NCBI GenBank assembly: GCA_964433755.1
Contig: CAYSSR010000008.1
Location: 20,217-84,216, forward strand
Direction of reading: 5' to 3'
DNA length: 64,000 nt
From: JAUVXJ01 sp964433755
Lineage (GTDB): Bacteria; Chloroflexota; Anaerolineae; UBA7937; B3-Chlor
Shown here in pieces: positions 17,271 through 26,356 of this stretch. The position numbers and the translations under genes were made by a program. Under the pieces are notes generated by a model. It saw nothing but the letters and a program-made list of their open reading frames with translations, had not been told where the DNA came from and did not search any database. How positions within the stretch are numbered: position 1 is the stretch's first letter; each line of letters begins with the position of its first letter.

Positions 17271-17437
17271 GCACCAACAGAAGCGATGCCGCTGTTGATG
17301 ATTGCCCTTTGGAGTGGGATGCTGTGGTTTCTGTAGGGTCTGACAGTGCGCAAGGTATCACGGGGGCATGGGCGGCTGGGGCGAGGTGCGGTATACTGCA
17401 AGCGAGCCCTCAACTCTTGGTACAGATCGGGTCTACC

Positions 17438-18097
17438 ATGAACGAGAGCGCAAACACCGCCGTCCTAGGGACACTGAAGACTGAATACGGAACGCGTGTG
17501 ATCAGGCCCAGTTCGTGGGCTGAGGACGAACTGCGCCAACTCCTCGGTGCCACCGAGGATCTGGCCAGGTTCATGGGAGGGCCCGCCGGGTTTCGTCGCA
17601 AGTTGGGAAGGGTGTTCTTGTGGAGAACATCCCGCCGGACATCCATGGCCGCGATGGCCATGCCGCTGATCGACGTCGTGTACTTCCAAGGAGCCAGTTG
17701 GGGAGACCCGCCTGAGTTCAGGTGGCAGACGGTGCACGAACTGGCCCACGTGTGGGACATCCGCTCATTCTTCGGGTTGTCCAGGGGACTGATGCGTGCG
17801 ACAGGCAGCAGCTACGGCAGGTTCAGACGACAGCTTCCGATCCCCTTCGAATACAAAGCCGGAGGGCAGTGGCTCGAGGGCCGGAAGACTCCCCTCAACG
17901 GTTTGGAGGACTGGGCGGACTCCGTGGCCACCTACGTCTACCCGGACCACGCCGAGTCGCGACGCCCAGTCCCCAGAGTCATCTCGCCGGTGCGGTGGGA
18001 CTACGTGCGCGGGCAGATGCAGGCTCGGGAGGCTTATCCTCCTGGCTGGCTTGACCACTTCCTCAGGCCAGAAGGCGGTGGCCCGGCTCTGACCTGA
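17438..18097 (+). CDS. Putative gluzincin-type metallopeptidase (HELAH protein)
   Basis: 219 residues from ATG at 17438; an in-frame ATG at 17228 lies inside the TetR operator and is unlikely. HELAH at 100-104 fits the HExxH zinc motif, and a downstream LEDWADSVATYVYP (E157) could supply the third ligand as in gluzincins. There is no signal peptide, so a cytoplasmic location is expected. The family is not one I can name; spatial proximity to the exporter regulator may be chance. Convergent with the large sensor gene, 39 nt away, where a GCCAGG/CCTGGC hairpin is present. Confidence 0.6.
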   Translation: MNESANTAVLGTLKTEYGTRVIRPSSWAEDELRQLLGATEDLARFMGGPAGFRRKLGRVFLWRTSRRTSMAAMAMPLIDVVYFQGASWGDPPEFRWQTVHELAHVWDIRSFFGLSRGLMRATGSSYGRFRRQLPIPFEYKAGGQWLEGRKTPLNGLEDWADSVATYVYPDHAESRRPVPRVISPVRWDYVRGQMQAREAYPPGWLDHFLRPEGGGPALT

Positions 18098-18136
18098 GTG
18101 GCCAGGTAGAGGGCGATCTTGCCTGGCGGCCGACAA

Positions 18137-21100
18137 CTATGACTGTGGCTGACTCACCAATACCGGTGGCTGGCCGAGGTCGAACAGGCCTTCTGTGATC
18201 AGCTTCAGACACGCGTCGACAGCCGCGGGGTCAAACAGAACGCCCCTGTTGAGGGAGATCTCTTCGAGGGCCTTGTCGATTCCCAGCGCTGGCCGGTAGG
18301 GGCGGTGTCTGGCCATCGCTTCGACCACGTCCGCGACCGCCAGGATCCGTGCCTCTAGCAGAATATCGTCGCCAGCGAGGCCTTGCGGATATCCAGATCC
18401 GTCCATCCTCTCGTGGTGCTGTAGGACGATTTCTGCCACAGGCCATGGAAAGTCGATGGTCTTCAGAATTTCGTAGCCTGCTTCCACGTGCGTCATGATC
18501 AAGAGCATCTCGGTCTCGGTCAGCTTGGATGGCTTGGTGAGGACCTCAGCGGGAAGAGCGATCTTACCCAGATCATGAAGCTGCCCGGCCACGCGGAGGC
18601 CATCTATCCGATCCTCTGGCAGGCTCATCTCTTTGGCCATGGCGCACGCCAGCTCGGTGACAAGTTGCTGATGGCCAGCGGTGTAGGGGTCCCGGTACTT
18701 GGTTGTGGCAGCGAGGGCGGAGACCGCTCCGTCCAAGGTCCGCTCCAGGGTCTCGACGCTCTCGGAGAGCCTCTCCTGCGCCAGCGTGCGCTCGGCCAGT
18801 TCGCGCTGGGCTGCCTCGTACAACGTGGCGTTCTCGATGGCCAGGCCGGCCTGGTTCGCCAGTCCGGTGAGCATCGCCAGTTCGTCGTCTGAGAATGCAG
18901 GCCGGTGCGAGATCAGCGTCAGCACCCCGACGGTCTTCTCCGCGGCCTGGAGCGGCACACATGCAGCAGATTGTGCTCTCATCGCGCGTGCCATGGCCGA
19001 AGCAACCGCGGGACTAACGGAGGGCTGCACACCCTTGACGATGCGTGGGGGATCCCCGCCCCAGGCTTGAAGCTCCCCTGTGAGGAACGCGTGAGCCATG
19101 GGGTTTTCTGCGTCTTCGAGAGGGAGCGAGAATGACTCCAGCTTGAACCCTGTCAGCTTCAGTGCCGCTTCCATGAGCAGACCCCCCGATGCCGCGGCGA
19201 AGACGAGACGCTGCCTGCCCTCGTCAGGCGTTATGATCAGAGACCCCGCGTAGTCGAACGCGGCGGCGGCACCCTGTACGATGGTGTCTAGCACCGTGGG
19301 CAGAGGCTGTGTGCTGCGCAGAGTGCTGTTGATACGCTGTAGGGTCTCCAGATACGTACTGCGCGCTTTCACCTCCTCGTACAGCCTCGCGTTGTCGATC
19401 GCCATCCCGATCTCATGGGCGATGGTCGAAAGCAGCTCGCCGTCGTGAGGGGTGAAGCTCCTGAGGTCTCGGCCAGCCACTACCAGGAGGCCAGTGGGTA
19501 CGCCCTTGGACTGGATCAGCGCCAGGAGGTACGAGCTCAGTCCCTCCCGCGCCAGGGTGGCTTCCGCACCCTCCATGAAGCCGCTGTCTCTCACCAGCAA
19601 GTCAGTGACCCGGACTGGCTCCCCTGCCTTGCCCAGCGAAGTGACTCGCTGCATAGTCTCATGCTCCACGTCGAGGGCACTGACCTGGGCGACGAACTCC
19701 TTGGAAACACCACGATGAGCAGCGAGGGTCAGGTGTCCGGTGGCCTGATCGGCCATGTATATCCCTCCGCACTCGGTTTCCATGATCTCCAGGGCCTTCT
19801 CAAGTCCGCCATTCACGACGTCGTTCGTGTCCAGGGACCGGCTCAGGGTCTCCGCCAGCGCGTACAGCGCTGAGAGTTCCTCGTTGTGGCGGAGGGTTTC
19901 CAGCTCCATGCGCTTGCGCTCGGTGATGTCAATGTCGGAGACGACCACGCAGTCCAGAGTCTGCTCACAGCCGGGGCTGACCGTCCATCGACGTGCGATG
20001 ACTCTCTCCTCTCCCGTCAACGTTCGGGCTCTCGTCTCGGCCTCGAACACGGTGTCGCCCTTAGCGATGGCGAGGACTTCGGCCTGGAGCACCTCCAGCG
20101 GTTGCTCCGCGAAGAGCTGGTGAAGAGAGCGCCGCAGATCCGCTTTGTCCCTTGCCTCGTACAAGCTAATCGCCGCCTGGTTCACATCCACGGCTGTCAG
20201 CCGGTCTGCCCACCCACCGACGGCCTCGGGGTGGCTCGCCAGGTATGTGCCGAGATCGCTTACTCCTGACGTGTGCAAGCCCTCGATGTACGTCTTCACT
20301 TCGGAATAGTCTAGCTCCCAGAGGGCAACTGGAGAGTTCTCGAAGAGGCCTCGGTACCGGCGCTCTCTCTGAGCCAGTGCCTCCTCCATGCGTTTTCTTT
20401 GCAGACAGCCGGCGAAGTGCCGCGCAATACCTTCCAGACGCTGGACGTCTGAGGGCGCGAAAGGCTCTGGTCGCGAGATCTCGAACAAACCGACGGGCTC
20501 GCCGTGCAGGATAAGGGGCACGCTGATCAGGCATATTCTGCCCAGTATCCTATGGATCTGGGGGGCAAGTCTCTTCAGCAGCCTGTTCTCGGTGCACTCG
20601 GCAATCATGGCTTGAATGGTATCGGGGTCAGTGATGATCTGGGCTTCCCCGGACTCCAGGATTCCATGATACACCCCGCCTGGACTCAGGCGAATCTGTC
20701 GTTCACGGATCGCGGTGCCGATCAACTCCTCGATACGCGTCTGGATGGCGGCCGGGAGGCTGAGGTTCTGGATGAGCAGGTATTCCTTGTCTTCGCTGAG
20801 GATGTAGACAGTTGCTCCGTCACATTCATAGGCCGTCTTGACTCTGCCGGACAGCAGCTCCGTGAGGGCCTGGAAGCTGTCACCCCGATTGACGGCTTCA
20901 TTGAGCTCGCTGACCAGCATGACGTCTTCCGTACGGTCTTGGAGGGCTTTCTCTGAGCGCTTTCGCTCGGTGATGTCGAAGATGAGCCCATCGACGTACC
21001 TCAGCTCGCTAGGTTCACCGTACACAACCTGAATGATCTCACGGACCCATCGCACCTGATCGTCCTTGCGGACAATGCGGTACTCTCTCTCGGTCGTGAA

Positions 21101-21436
21101 GTTGGGTTGTCCAAGGAGTTGCGATAGATAGCCGGGGAGGTCGTCAGGGTGTATGATCTGATCCCACCTGGGGACACCGGCCAGGAATTCCTCCTGCGTA
21201 TAGCCGGTGATCGCCTCTACCGCCCCATGGAAGAAGTAGGGCACGAACTCCATGTCGCCTCGAAAGGCGATGCCCTGGAAGTTCTCGACGAAAGAGCGGT
21301 AGCGTGCCTCGCTTTCTCTCAGGGCCTCCGCAGTCCGCTTGCTTTCGGCTTCCGCCTCCAGGACTCCATCCAGGCGTCGGCGCAGCTCTCCGAGTTCGTC
21401 GAGAAGCCGCTCTTTCGTCCTCTGTTCGTCAGCCAT
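18137..21436 (-). CDS. Multi-domain PAS/GAF sensor with C-terminal HD-GYP phosphodiesterase
   Basis: 1099 residues from ATG at 21436 (MADEQRTKE), the start matched by the short paralogue. Order: N-terminal coiled coil (1-40); PAS (about 43-160, with GYTQEEFLAGVPRWDQIIHPDD); GAF (about 185-340); a second PAS-like region (about 360-505, FENSPVALWELDYSEVKTY); two GAF domains (about 525-680 and 690-865); HD-GYP (about 890-1085). The catalytic motifs are intact: HDLGK at 954-958 and HHERMDGSGYP at 1007-1017. HD-GYP proteins usually hydrolyse cyclic di-GMP or related dinucleotides; the PAS and GAF domains would sense ligands or redox state. No membrane span is seen. It is a tandem relative of the gene upstream. 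Confidence 0.88.
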   Translation of the reverse strand: MADEQRTKERLLDELGELRRRLDGVLEAEAESKRTAEALRESEARYRSFVENFQGIAFRGDMEFVPYFFHGAVEAITGYTQEEFLAGVPRWDQIIHPDDLPGYLSQLLGQPNFTTEREYRIVRKDDQVRWVREIIQVVYGEPSELRYVDGLIFDITERKRSEKALQDRTEDVMLVSELNEAVNRGDSFQALTELLSGRVKTAYECDGATVYILSEDKEYLLIQNLSLPAAIQTRIEELIGTAIRERQIRLSPGGVYHGILESGEAQIITDPDTIQAMIAECTENRLLKRLAPQIHRILGRICLISVPLILHGEPVGLFEISRPEPFAPSDVQRLEGIARHFAGCLQRKRMEEALAQRERRYRGLFENSPVALWELDYSEVKTYIEGLHTSGVSDLGTYLASHPEAVGGWADRLTAVDVNQAAISLYEARDKADLRRSLHQLFAEQPLEVLQAEVLAIAKGDTVFEAETRARTLTGEERVIARRWTVSPGCEQTLDCVVVSDIDITERKRMELETLRHNEELSALYALAETLSRSLDTNDVVNGGLEKALEIMETECGGIYMADQATGHLTLAAHRGVSKEFVAQVSALDVEHETMQRVTSLGKAGEPVRVTDLLVRDSGFMEGAEATLAREGLSSYLLALIQSKGVPTGLLVVAGRDLRSFTPHDGELLSTIAHEIGMAIDNARLYEEVKARSTYLETLQRINSTLRSTQPLPTVLDTIVQGAAAAFDYAGSLIITPDEGRQRLVFAAASGGLLMEAALKLTGFKLESFSLPLEDAENPMAHAFLTGELQAWGGDPPRIVKGVQPSVSPAVASAMARAMRAQSAACVPLQAAEKTVGVLTLISHRPAFSDDELAMLTGLANQAGLAIENATLYEAAQRELAERTLAQERLSESVETLERTLDGAVSALAATTKYRDPYTAGHQQLVTELACAMAKEMSLPEDRIDGLRVAGQLHDLGKIALPAEVLTKPSKLTETEMLLIMTHVEAGYEILKTIDFPWPVAEIVLQHHERMDGSGYPQGLAGDDILLEARILAVADVVEAMARHRPYRPALGIDKALEEISLNRGVLFDPAAVDACLKLITEGLFDLGQPPVLVSQPQS

Positions 21437-21500
21437 CGCCTTTGCCTCCGGCCACAACGGGCAGGCTCGCATCTTGGCGTGGATGCGACCCTCTATGATA

Positions 21501-21529
21501 ATGGTACTCGCGAGACGGAGACGCAACAA
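21501..21529 (-). promoter_or_regulatory. Promoter of the large HD-GYP gene
   Basis: Minus strand TTGTTG (21529-21524), 17 nt, TACCAT (21506-21501). The same spacing and -35 box recur before the short paralogue (22559-22587), so the promoter was part of the duplicated unit. Confidence 0.45.
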
Positions 21530-21614
21530 GTGGCGACATAGGCAACGATATTGGCGTGTGACACGGACTGTTGAGGCTTCTCGGAGGAGGAGAGGGAGGC
21601 AGGGATCTTGCGGG

Positions 21615-21690
21615 AGGAGTGACACACGGAGAGGACTGGTTTCTTGTCCAGATGCCGTCGGATGGGGGAAGGCTTGCGCGAGGAGCCAGG
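21615..21690. repeat. Direct repeat copy 1 upstream of HD-GYP genes
   Basis: The core CTTGTCCAGATGCCGTCGGA (from 21644) and about 25 further bases to GCGCGAGGAGCC match copy 2 at about 22670-22745 with a few mismatches. It lies about 200 nt upstream of the large HD-GYP start, as copy 2 does for the short one. It marks the extent of a segmental duplication. Confidence 0.7.
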
Positions 21691-21748
21691 TGGCTGGCGG
21701 GAGCAGTGGCCGACCAGGCGAGGGGCGATCGTGCTTGGCAGCCGCCGA

Positions 21749-22495
21749 CTATGGGTGCGGGCCGGCAGCCTCACCTCTTGGATTGCCAAGGTCGGTCTGC
21801 CCTCCTGCGAACAGCTTGAGACACGCATCGACAGCGGCAGAGTCAAACAGAACGCCCTTGTTGAGGGAGATTTCTTCGAGGGCCTTCTCGATCCCTAGCG
21901 CCTGTCGGGAGGGCTGGTGCGAAGCCATGACCTCGACCACGTCCGCGACCGCCAGTATCCGTGCTTCCAGCAGGATGTCATCGCCACAGAGGCCCTGCGG
22001 GTATCCCGAGCTGTCCATCCTTTCGTGATGCTGTAGTACGATCTCGGCCACGGGCCAAGGGAAGTCGATGGTCTTCAGGATATCGTACCCTGTTTGCACG
22101 TGTGTCCTGGTCAGGAGCGTCTCGGTCTCGGTCAGCTTGGATGGCTTGGTGAGGATCTCAGCAGGAACGGCGATGGTGCCGAGGTCATGAAGGCGCGCAG
22201 CAGCCCGGAGGCCGTCTATTCGGGCGTCTGGCAGGGACATCTCCCTAGCTATGGCGCACGCCAGAGTGGTGACGCGGGCGTGGTGACCAGCAAGATTGGG
22301 GTTTCGGCACTCGGCCATGGCAGCGAGGGCGGAAACGGCTCCGTGCAGGGTGCGCTCCATGGTCTCGACTTTCGCGAAGAGGGTCTCCTGCGCCAGCGTG
22401 TGTTTAGCTTCGGCTTCCAGGAGTCCATCCAGGCGTCGGCGCAACTCTGCGAGTTCCTCGAGAAGCTCCTCTTTCGTCTTTCGCTCGTCAGCCAT
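21749..22495 (-). CDS. Short HD-GYP domain protein, apparently degenerate paralogue
   Basis: 248 residues from ATG at 22495 (MADERKTKEE). The N-terminal coiled coil and the HD-GYP domain are clearly the same as in the 1099-residue sensor downstream, but all PAS and GAF domains are missing. Two otherwise conserved catalytic positions differ: HDLGT at 103-107 (Lys to Thr, compared with HDLGK) and HHERMDSSGYP at 156-166 (Gly to Ser in the DG pair). The metal-binding His and Asp remain. It may be an inactive or regulatory copy that competes for partners, or retain altered activity. Longer in-frame extension to 22960 is not supported. Confidence 0.8.
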   Translation of the reverse strand: MADERKTKEELLEELAELRRRLDGLLEAEAKHTLAQETLFAKVETMERTLHGAVSALAAMAECRNPNLAGHHARVTTLACAIAREMSLPDARIDGLRAAARLHDLGTIAVPAEILTKPSKLTETETLLTRTHVQTGYDILKTIDFPWPVAEIVLQHHERMDSSGYPQGLCGDDILLEARILAVADVVEVMASHQPSRQALGIEKALEEISLNKGVLFDSAAVDACLKLFAGGQTDLGNPRGEAAGPHP

Positions 22496-22558
22496 CAACC
22501 CCACCACCGGCAACAACGGGCAGGCACACATCTTGACACGAGCCTGCGCTCTGAGATC

Positions 22559-22587
22559 ATTGTACTCCTCAAGCTGCGATGCAACAA
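22559..22587 (-). promoter_or_regulatory. Promoter of the short HD-GYP gene
   Basis: Minus strand TTGTTG (22587-22582), 17 nt, TACAAT (22564-22559). Counterpart of the promoter at 21501-21529. Confidence 0.5.
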
Positions 22588-22669
22588 GCTGCGGCGTAGG
22601 GAAGGGTACTTCGCTGGAACATGAGGTCAGCCTGTTTTGCACATCGAGAGGAAGGGGGTAGTCTGGCGG

Positions 22670-22745
22670 CGTGCGTGACAGATGGAGAGGGTTGGTTCCT
22701 TGTCCAGATGCCGTCGGATGCGGAAAGGCTTGCGCGAGGAGCCGG
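22670..22745. repeat. Direct repeat copy 2 upstream of HD-GYP genes
   Basis: Matches copy 1 (about 21615-21690). The core CTTGTCCAGATGCCGTCGGA begins at 22699 and the similarity runs on to GCGCGAGGAGCC near 22743. Confidence 0.7.
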
Positions 22746-22997
22746 GTGACCAGGGGCGCCACAGACCTGGGGAGACCGGTGTGCTGCCGGCCAGGGGACG
22801 GCACAACGGGCGTGAGCGCAACTAGTCTGTGCCAGCCCCGGTCTTGAATCACCTTTCGTGCCAAACAGGCAGCGCGCCGGCGCGAGTGGCGAGTCCTCCA
22901 AAGGGACTTGCACTGAGCCCTGATGTATGGTGTAATAGCCGGGAGGACCGCCAACACCACACGGCTCTTGTACCACAGTCCGAGAAGGGTCAGACCC

Positions 22998-23834
22998 GTG
23001 CTCAGAGAGTTGCTGTCGCGCGTCTGGAGCGACCAAACACTGGTCGTTGCTGCTTGCTTTCCTCTCTCGCTGGTGTGCTCCGTCGCACTGCCAGTGGCGC
23101 TATGGGCATTGTCGGCGGCGATACCCTTGCGTCATTCGGCCGGTGCCGCCTCTGACTATGGAGCTGTCGACGTAATCCTGTCCTATCTCTTTCTGCTGTC
23201 GATGTCTCCCGCTGTGGCCACATACCTGGCAGAGTGCGGAATGGCAGGAGTACAGTGCAGTCTCAAGTGGACCACTCTCGACCTGGCTTGGGGTTTCTCT
23301 CTCGGAATCCAAGTGCTGCTGTGGTACATCGTGACCTGCGCGTTGGTGCTCTTCATCCGTAACGTCTTGCGCTTGCCACGACAGGTGGCAGAGGCACAGT
23401 CGTCTACACGGGGGCCTAGGATCGTCGAAGTGCCGTTGTCGGAAGTCTGTGTCGCTAGCCTCCCGTTGTCGCTGATGCATTCGGTGGTGGCACCTATCGG
23501 CCTAGGAGTGACGCTTCTGGCTAGTTCGGCTGTGCATGGACAGGCTGGCAGTGAGTTCGTGTTTCCTGTGGAACCTGACCAACTCACCCTGCTATGCCTG
23601 TTGCTTGTCTTCATGTGGCCTGGGTGCTTGGCTTTTGCGCTGTCGACATCGCTTGTTGGCCTGGAACCGTCCACTGGAACAGATGTATTGGAAGCGGCTT
23701 TCTGCCTGTCGGCCGCTATCCAGGTCGTCGTTTGGTATCTGCTCACGTGTGTTGCCATGCGGTGCCTTGCGGGGTGGCTTCGCCACATTGGTGGGAGCCG
23801 GCACTCCGGGGCAGGTTCGGCCGTTGGTGATTGA
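22998..23834 (+). CDS. Membrane protein with an internal two-fold repeat
   Basis: 278 residues from GTG at 22998 (AAGGG 8 nt upstream); an ATG at 22923 is in frame but has no ribosome site. Two halves resemble one another: PLSLVCSVALPVALWAL and PLSLMHSVVAPIGLGVTLL, then IQVLLWYIVTCALVLFIRNVLR and IQVVVWYLLTCVAMRCLAGWLR. Each half has about three membrane spans, with a hydrophilic linker (LPRQVAEAQSSTRGPRIVE) between them. This suggests an internal gene duplication giving a six-span protein. Function unknown. It is followed by another membrane protein gene on the same strand. Confidence 0.65.
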   Translation: MLRELLSRVWSDQTLVVAACFPLSLVCSVALPVALWALSAAIPLRHSAGAASDYGAVDVILSYLFLLSMSPAVATYLAECGMAGVQCSLKWTTLDLAWGFSLGIQVLLWYIVTCALVLFIRNVLRLPRQVAEAQSSTRGPRIVEVPLSEVCVASLPLSLMHSVVAPIGLGVTLLASSAVHGQAGSEFVFPVEPDQLTLLCLLLVFMWPGCLAFALSTSLVGLEPSTGTDVLEAAFCLSAAIQVVVWYLLTCVAMRCLAGWLRHIGGSRHSGAGSAVGD

Positions 23835-23912
23835 GGGACTCATAACCGCCGTTCGGCTGGTCATCGGGGCTGGCTGGGTAGATGACAGATTGCCGACCGG
23901 GGGACTCGCACA

Positions 23913-25307
23913 ATGTCGAGATTGTCGGTTGCGCTCGTATTGAAGGTAGCTGTCCTGGCAGTGGTCCGCTTTGCCTCTCTGTGGCTGGTCCTTTTGGTGG
24001 GCGGACTGCAAGCGTGGCGGCACCTGTCTAGCGTATGGCTCGGTCTGGCAGTCGTGGCTCTTCTGGAGACAGGTGTTGTCAGCTACGTGGTCCTTCGCTC
24101 CCGGTGGGCTGGGCGGTCACTGTGCCTGGTCGTGTTCTTGATGCTGTTGCCGGAAGCATTCATCGCCAACCTGTTCCAACCGGGCGTGGTCGTAGCCGGG
24201 GTCTTCTCGCCCATCGTGGTACTGGCGCTGGGAAAGATGCGGGAGGAGACCGCTGACCAGATGCCCAACCCTCGTCTCTCCATGGGGGCGAGACAGTGGA
24301 TCTGGAAGGTAGCTGCGCTCGTGGGAGCCTACGTAGTGGTGCATTGCGTCTTCGGGTGTTGGGTTGGCCTGGTGAATCCTGCCCTGCGTACGTATCACGC
24401 TGGCTGTGCTGAAGGGTCCTTCTTGTCCCAGGTGCTGACCTCGGCACAGGTTGGATTGGGCTCAGCACCTTTCGAGGCCACTTACTGGATGAGCTGGGTA
24501 TGGTTGGTCTTCTGTCAGGTAGTCTGCGCTGGCTTGTACGTTCTTTGGGCACTACCCGTGATTCGTATGATAAAAGGTCGCTCCTGGGAAGTACCGTTGG
24601 CCGTGGGGCTGTTGTATGCCGTCCCCGGCAACATGAGTTTGCTGCTGCCGAATCCGTTCGTGCTGAATACGATGAGGATCCCACTGCTGTGGCAAGAGGT
24701 GGTGGCTGGCCTTGTCTGGGGCGGGCTGGTGGGCTGGCTGGTCCAACGCCAGCACCTGTCTGTGCATGACCTGTTCCAGTGGCGTGAGGCAGGCGAGCCC
24801 CAACGATACGTGCACTTTCTGGATGTGCGGGGAAGCCTGAGGCGGGGGTGGGCCAGGTTGAGGTTCGAGGGCTGTCACGTGGTTCTGGGCACGTTCGGAT
24901 GTGCGCTCGTGGTGCTCGTGATGCCCTGTTGCCTGTTCGTTGGGGTGTTCTTTGGCACTCTGGTCTGCTTCCCATCGACTGAGACCCGGGTCAGGCAGTA
25001 TCTTCATGCCGTAGCCAATGGCAATCCGGAGGCTGCGGCCTCCCTGGCGACCGAGTCTACCTGGTGCTCCGAGACTATCGTAGAGGATGCTCGTCGAGAT
25101 GTTGAACGGCTCGGGGGCGCCGAGCTGCGCAGCGTGGCAATCGAGGTGCGTTACGGAACCGGCAGCGACGAAACCACACAATTTGGAACCGTGGAATTCG
25201 AGTATCGACGAGCCGGTGAGGAGACGTGGCGAAGAGGCAAGATCCGTCTCATGACCGATCATCCCACCTTGGGCTTCTGCTACATCTGTACCAGGCTGTC
25301 CGACTGA
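23913..25307 (+). CDS. Polytopic membrane protein with C-terminal soluble domain
   Basis: 464 residues with about eight hydrophobic segments (roughly 5-30, 40-60, 68-110, 133-155, 190-215, 225-250, 260-285, 325-352). A soluble domain of about 110 residues follows, starting TRVRQYLHAVANGNPEAAASL. That opening resembles the NTF2-like/DUF4878 lumen domains that begin with a helix carrying a residue count of the (A/V)xxG(D/N) type. The domain has four Cys, near the end FCYICTRLSD. I do not recognise the membrane part. It lies 78 nt after the two-fold-repeat membrane protein and may act with it. Confidence 0.6.
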   Translation: MSRLSVALVLKVAVLAVVRFASLWLVLLVGGLQAWRHLSSVWLGLAVVALLETGVVSYVVLRSRWAGRSLCLVVFLMLLPEAFIANLFQPGVVVAGVFSPIVVLALGKMREETADQMPNPRLSMGARQWIWKVAALVGAYVVVHCVFGCWVGLVNPALRTYHAGCAEGSFLSQVLTSAQVGLGSAPFEATYWMSWVWLVFCQVVCAGLYVLWALPVIRMIKGRSWEVPLAVGLLYAVPGNMSLLLPNPFVLNTMRIPLLWQEVVAGLVWGGLVGWLVQRQHLSVHDLFQWREAGEPQRYVHFLDVRGSLRRGWARLRFEGCHVVLGTFGCALVVLVMPCCLFVGVFFGTLVCFPSTETRVRQYLHAVANGNPEAAASLATESTWCSETIVEDARRDVERLGGAELRSVAIEVRYGTGSDETTQFGTVEFEYRRAGEETWRRGKIRLMTDHPTLGFCYICTRLSD

Positions 25308-25358
25308 TTCCACCCTGCGCGGAGAACAGGGCATGCTTGTTGGGTTCGGAACGGGCCG

Positions 25359-25907
25359 CTAGCTGGAGAGCAAGGAGTCCAGCTTGCCCTCGATCTCCGC
25401 AAGACGCTGGTTCAGGGCCTCGACATCCTGTCGGGCGGGCACTCCCAGTCGCTCCAGAGAGTCCTCGATCTCCTGGAGGATCCTTTCCTCACGGTCAGCC
25501 TGCCTCTCGCGGGCCCTGGCTACCATTTCCTCGCGCAACTCCTGGGCCTCCGCCAGGCTGATCTCGCCTCTGTCGGCCAGGGTGTCGATCCTCTGGTCCA
25601 GGTCGTCTTCGAGGGTCTTGAGGGCCTCTAGTGAACTATCAAGCGACCCCCGCAGGTGTTCCAGTCCCCCGGCGCCCCTGCGGACCAGCGCCGTGAGGAG
25701 TGTGCGGGGAAGCAGGCTGCCCTTTCGCTCCTGCTCACGCAGGATCTGGGAGAGGACCAGGCCGGTGATGTCGTCTCCGCTCTGGTTGTCCAGAACGTGT
25801 ACGTCCTCCCCGGCCCTCACCAGAGAGGCGATACTAGAGAGCGAAACGTACCGCTTCTTCTCGGTGTCGTAGAACTTGCGGTTGGCGTATTTCTTGATTT
25901 GGCGCAC
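25359..25907 (-). CDS. phaR: Polyhydroxyalkanoate synthesis regulator PhaR-like DNA-binding protein
   Basis: 182 residues from GTG at 25907 (GAAGGG 6 nt upstream). The N-terminus IKKYANRKFYDTEKKRYVSL, with VLDNQSGDDITGLVLSQIL at about 38-58, is the PhaR/PHB_acc_N signature: a DNA-binding domain that also responds to PHA granules. The C-terminal half (about 85-182) is coiled coil and phasin-like, with ERLGVPARQDVEALNQRLAEIE closely echoing the adjacent phasin. So it may both bind DNA and coat granules. No PHA synthase gene (phaC) is visible in this window. It follows the phasin gene by about 60 nt. Confidence 0.85.
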   Translation of the reverse strand: MRQIKKYANRKFYDTEKKRYVSLSSIASLVRAGEDVHVLDNQSGDDITGLVLSQILREQERKGSLLPRTLLTALVRRGAGGLEHLRGSLDSSLEALKTLEDDLDQRIDTLADRGEISLAEAQELREEMVARARERQADREERILQEIEDSLERLGVPARQDVEALNQRLAEIEGKLDSLLSS

Positions 25908-25970
25908 AGCAGTCCCTTCTGCCGGGCGTGGGCGCGACGAGATCGAGCAGAGCCCTTGCGCTCTAGCCTC

Positions 25971-26324
25971 CTAGCTCTTGACCAGCTTGTCCAGCTTCTG
26001 GTTGAGCTGATCCAGCTTCTTCTCCACGGCCTTGAGGTCTTCCTTGGTGGGAACGTTCATCTTCTCCAAGGCGGACTCGACGCGAGAATCGAACTGGGCT
26101 TGCACTCGCTCTCTACGCTTGATCGTCATGTCGTCGAGGAGCTTGCGGCCCTCCTCACGAGCGATCTCGCCCCTCTCCACCAGCTTGTTGATCAGGTCCT
26201 CCGCCTCATCCTGAGCGATGGCGACGGCCCCGATGCTGGCCAGAACCACCTTGCGCAGGGAATCGAGCAGGGGACTGACCTTCTTCTCTCCACTCTCTAC
26301 GGTCTCTTCTGCTTTCCTTGCCAT
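25971..26324 (-). CDS. Phasin-family (PhaF/PhaI-like) granule-associated protein
   Basis: 117 residues with AGGAGG 8 nt before the ATG. An N-terminal amphipathic helix (LLDSLRKVVLASIGAVAIAQDEAEDLINKLVERG) and a C-terminal coiled coil (EKMNVPTKEDLKAVEKKLDQLNQKLDKL) match the poly(hydroxyalkanoate) granule-associated phasin family. In the family it coats storage granules or acts as a general lipid-surface or chaperone protein. It is the first gene of the phasin-phaR unit, downstream of a promoter overlapped by a palindrome. Confidence 0.8.
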   Translation of the reverse strand: MARKAEETVESGEKKVSPLLDSLRKVVLASIGAVAIAQDEAEDLINKLVERGEIAREEGRKLLDDMTIKRRERVQAQFDSRVESALEKMNVPTKEDLKAVEKKLDQLNQKLDKLVKS

Positions 26325-26356
26325 CTCTGTAACCTCCTGGCGACGCTAGATGGTGT

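Larger units (their letters stand above)
22496..22997. other. Intergenic region with duplicated upstream sequence
   Basis: About 500 bp between the short HD-GYP gene and the divergent membrane protein gene. It holds the HD-GYP promoter (22559-22587) and direct repeat copy 2 (about 22670-22745). I see no other gene-like sequence here; reading frames in it show no ribosome sites or recognisable products. Confidence 0.5.

Noticed and set aside
17228..17437. Upstream in-frame start for the HELAH protein
   Set aside because: That start codon lies inside the TetR operator of the divergent operon and would place coding sequence over its promoter.
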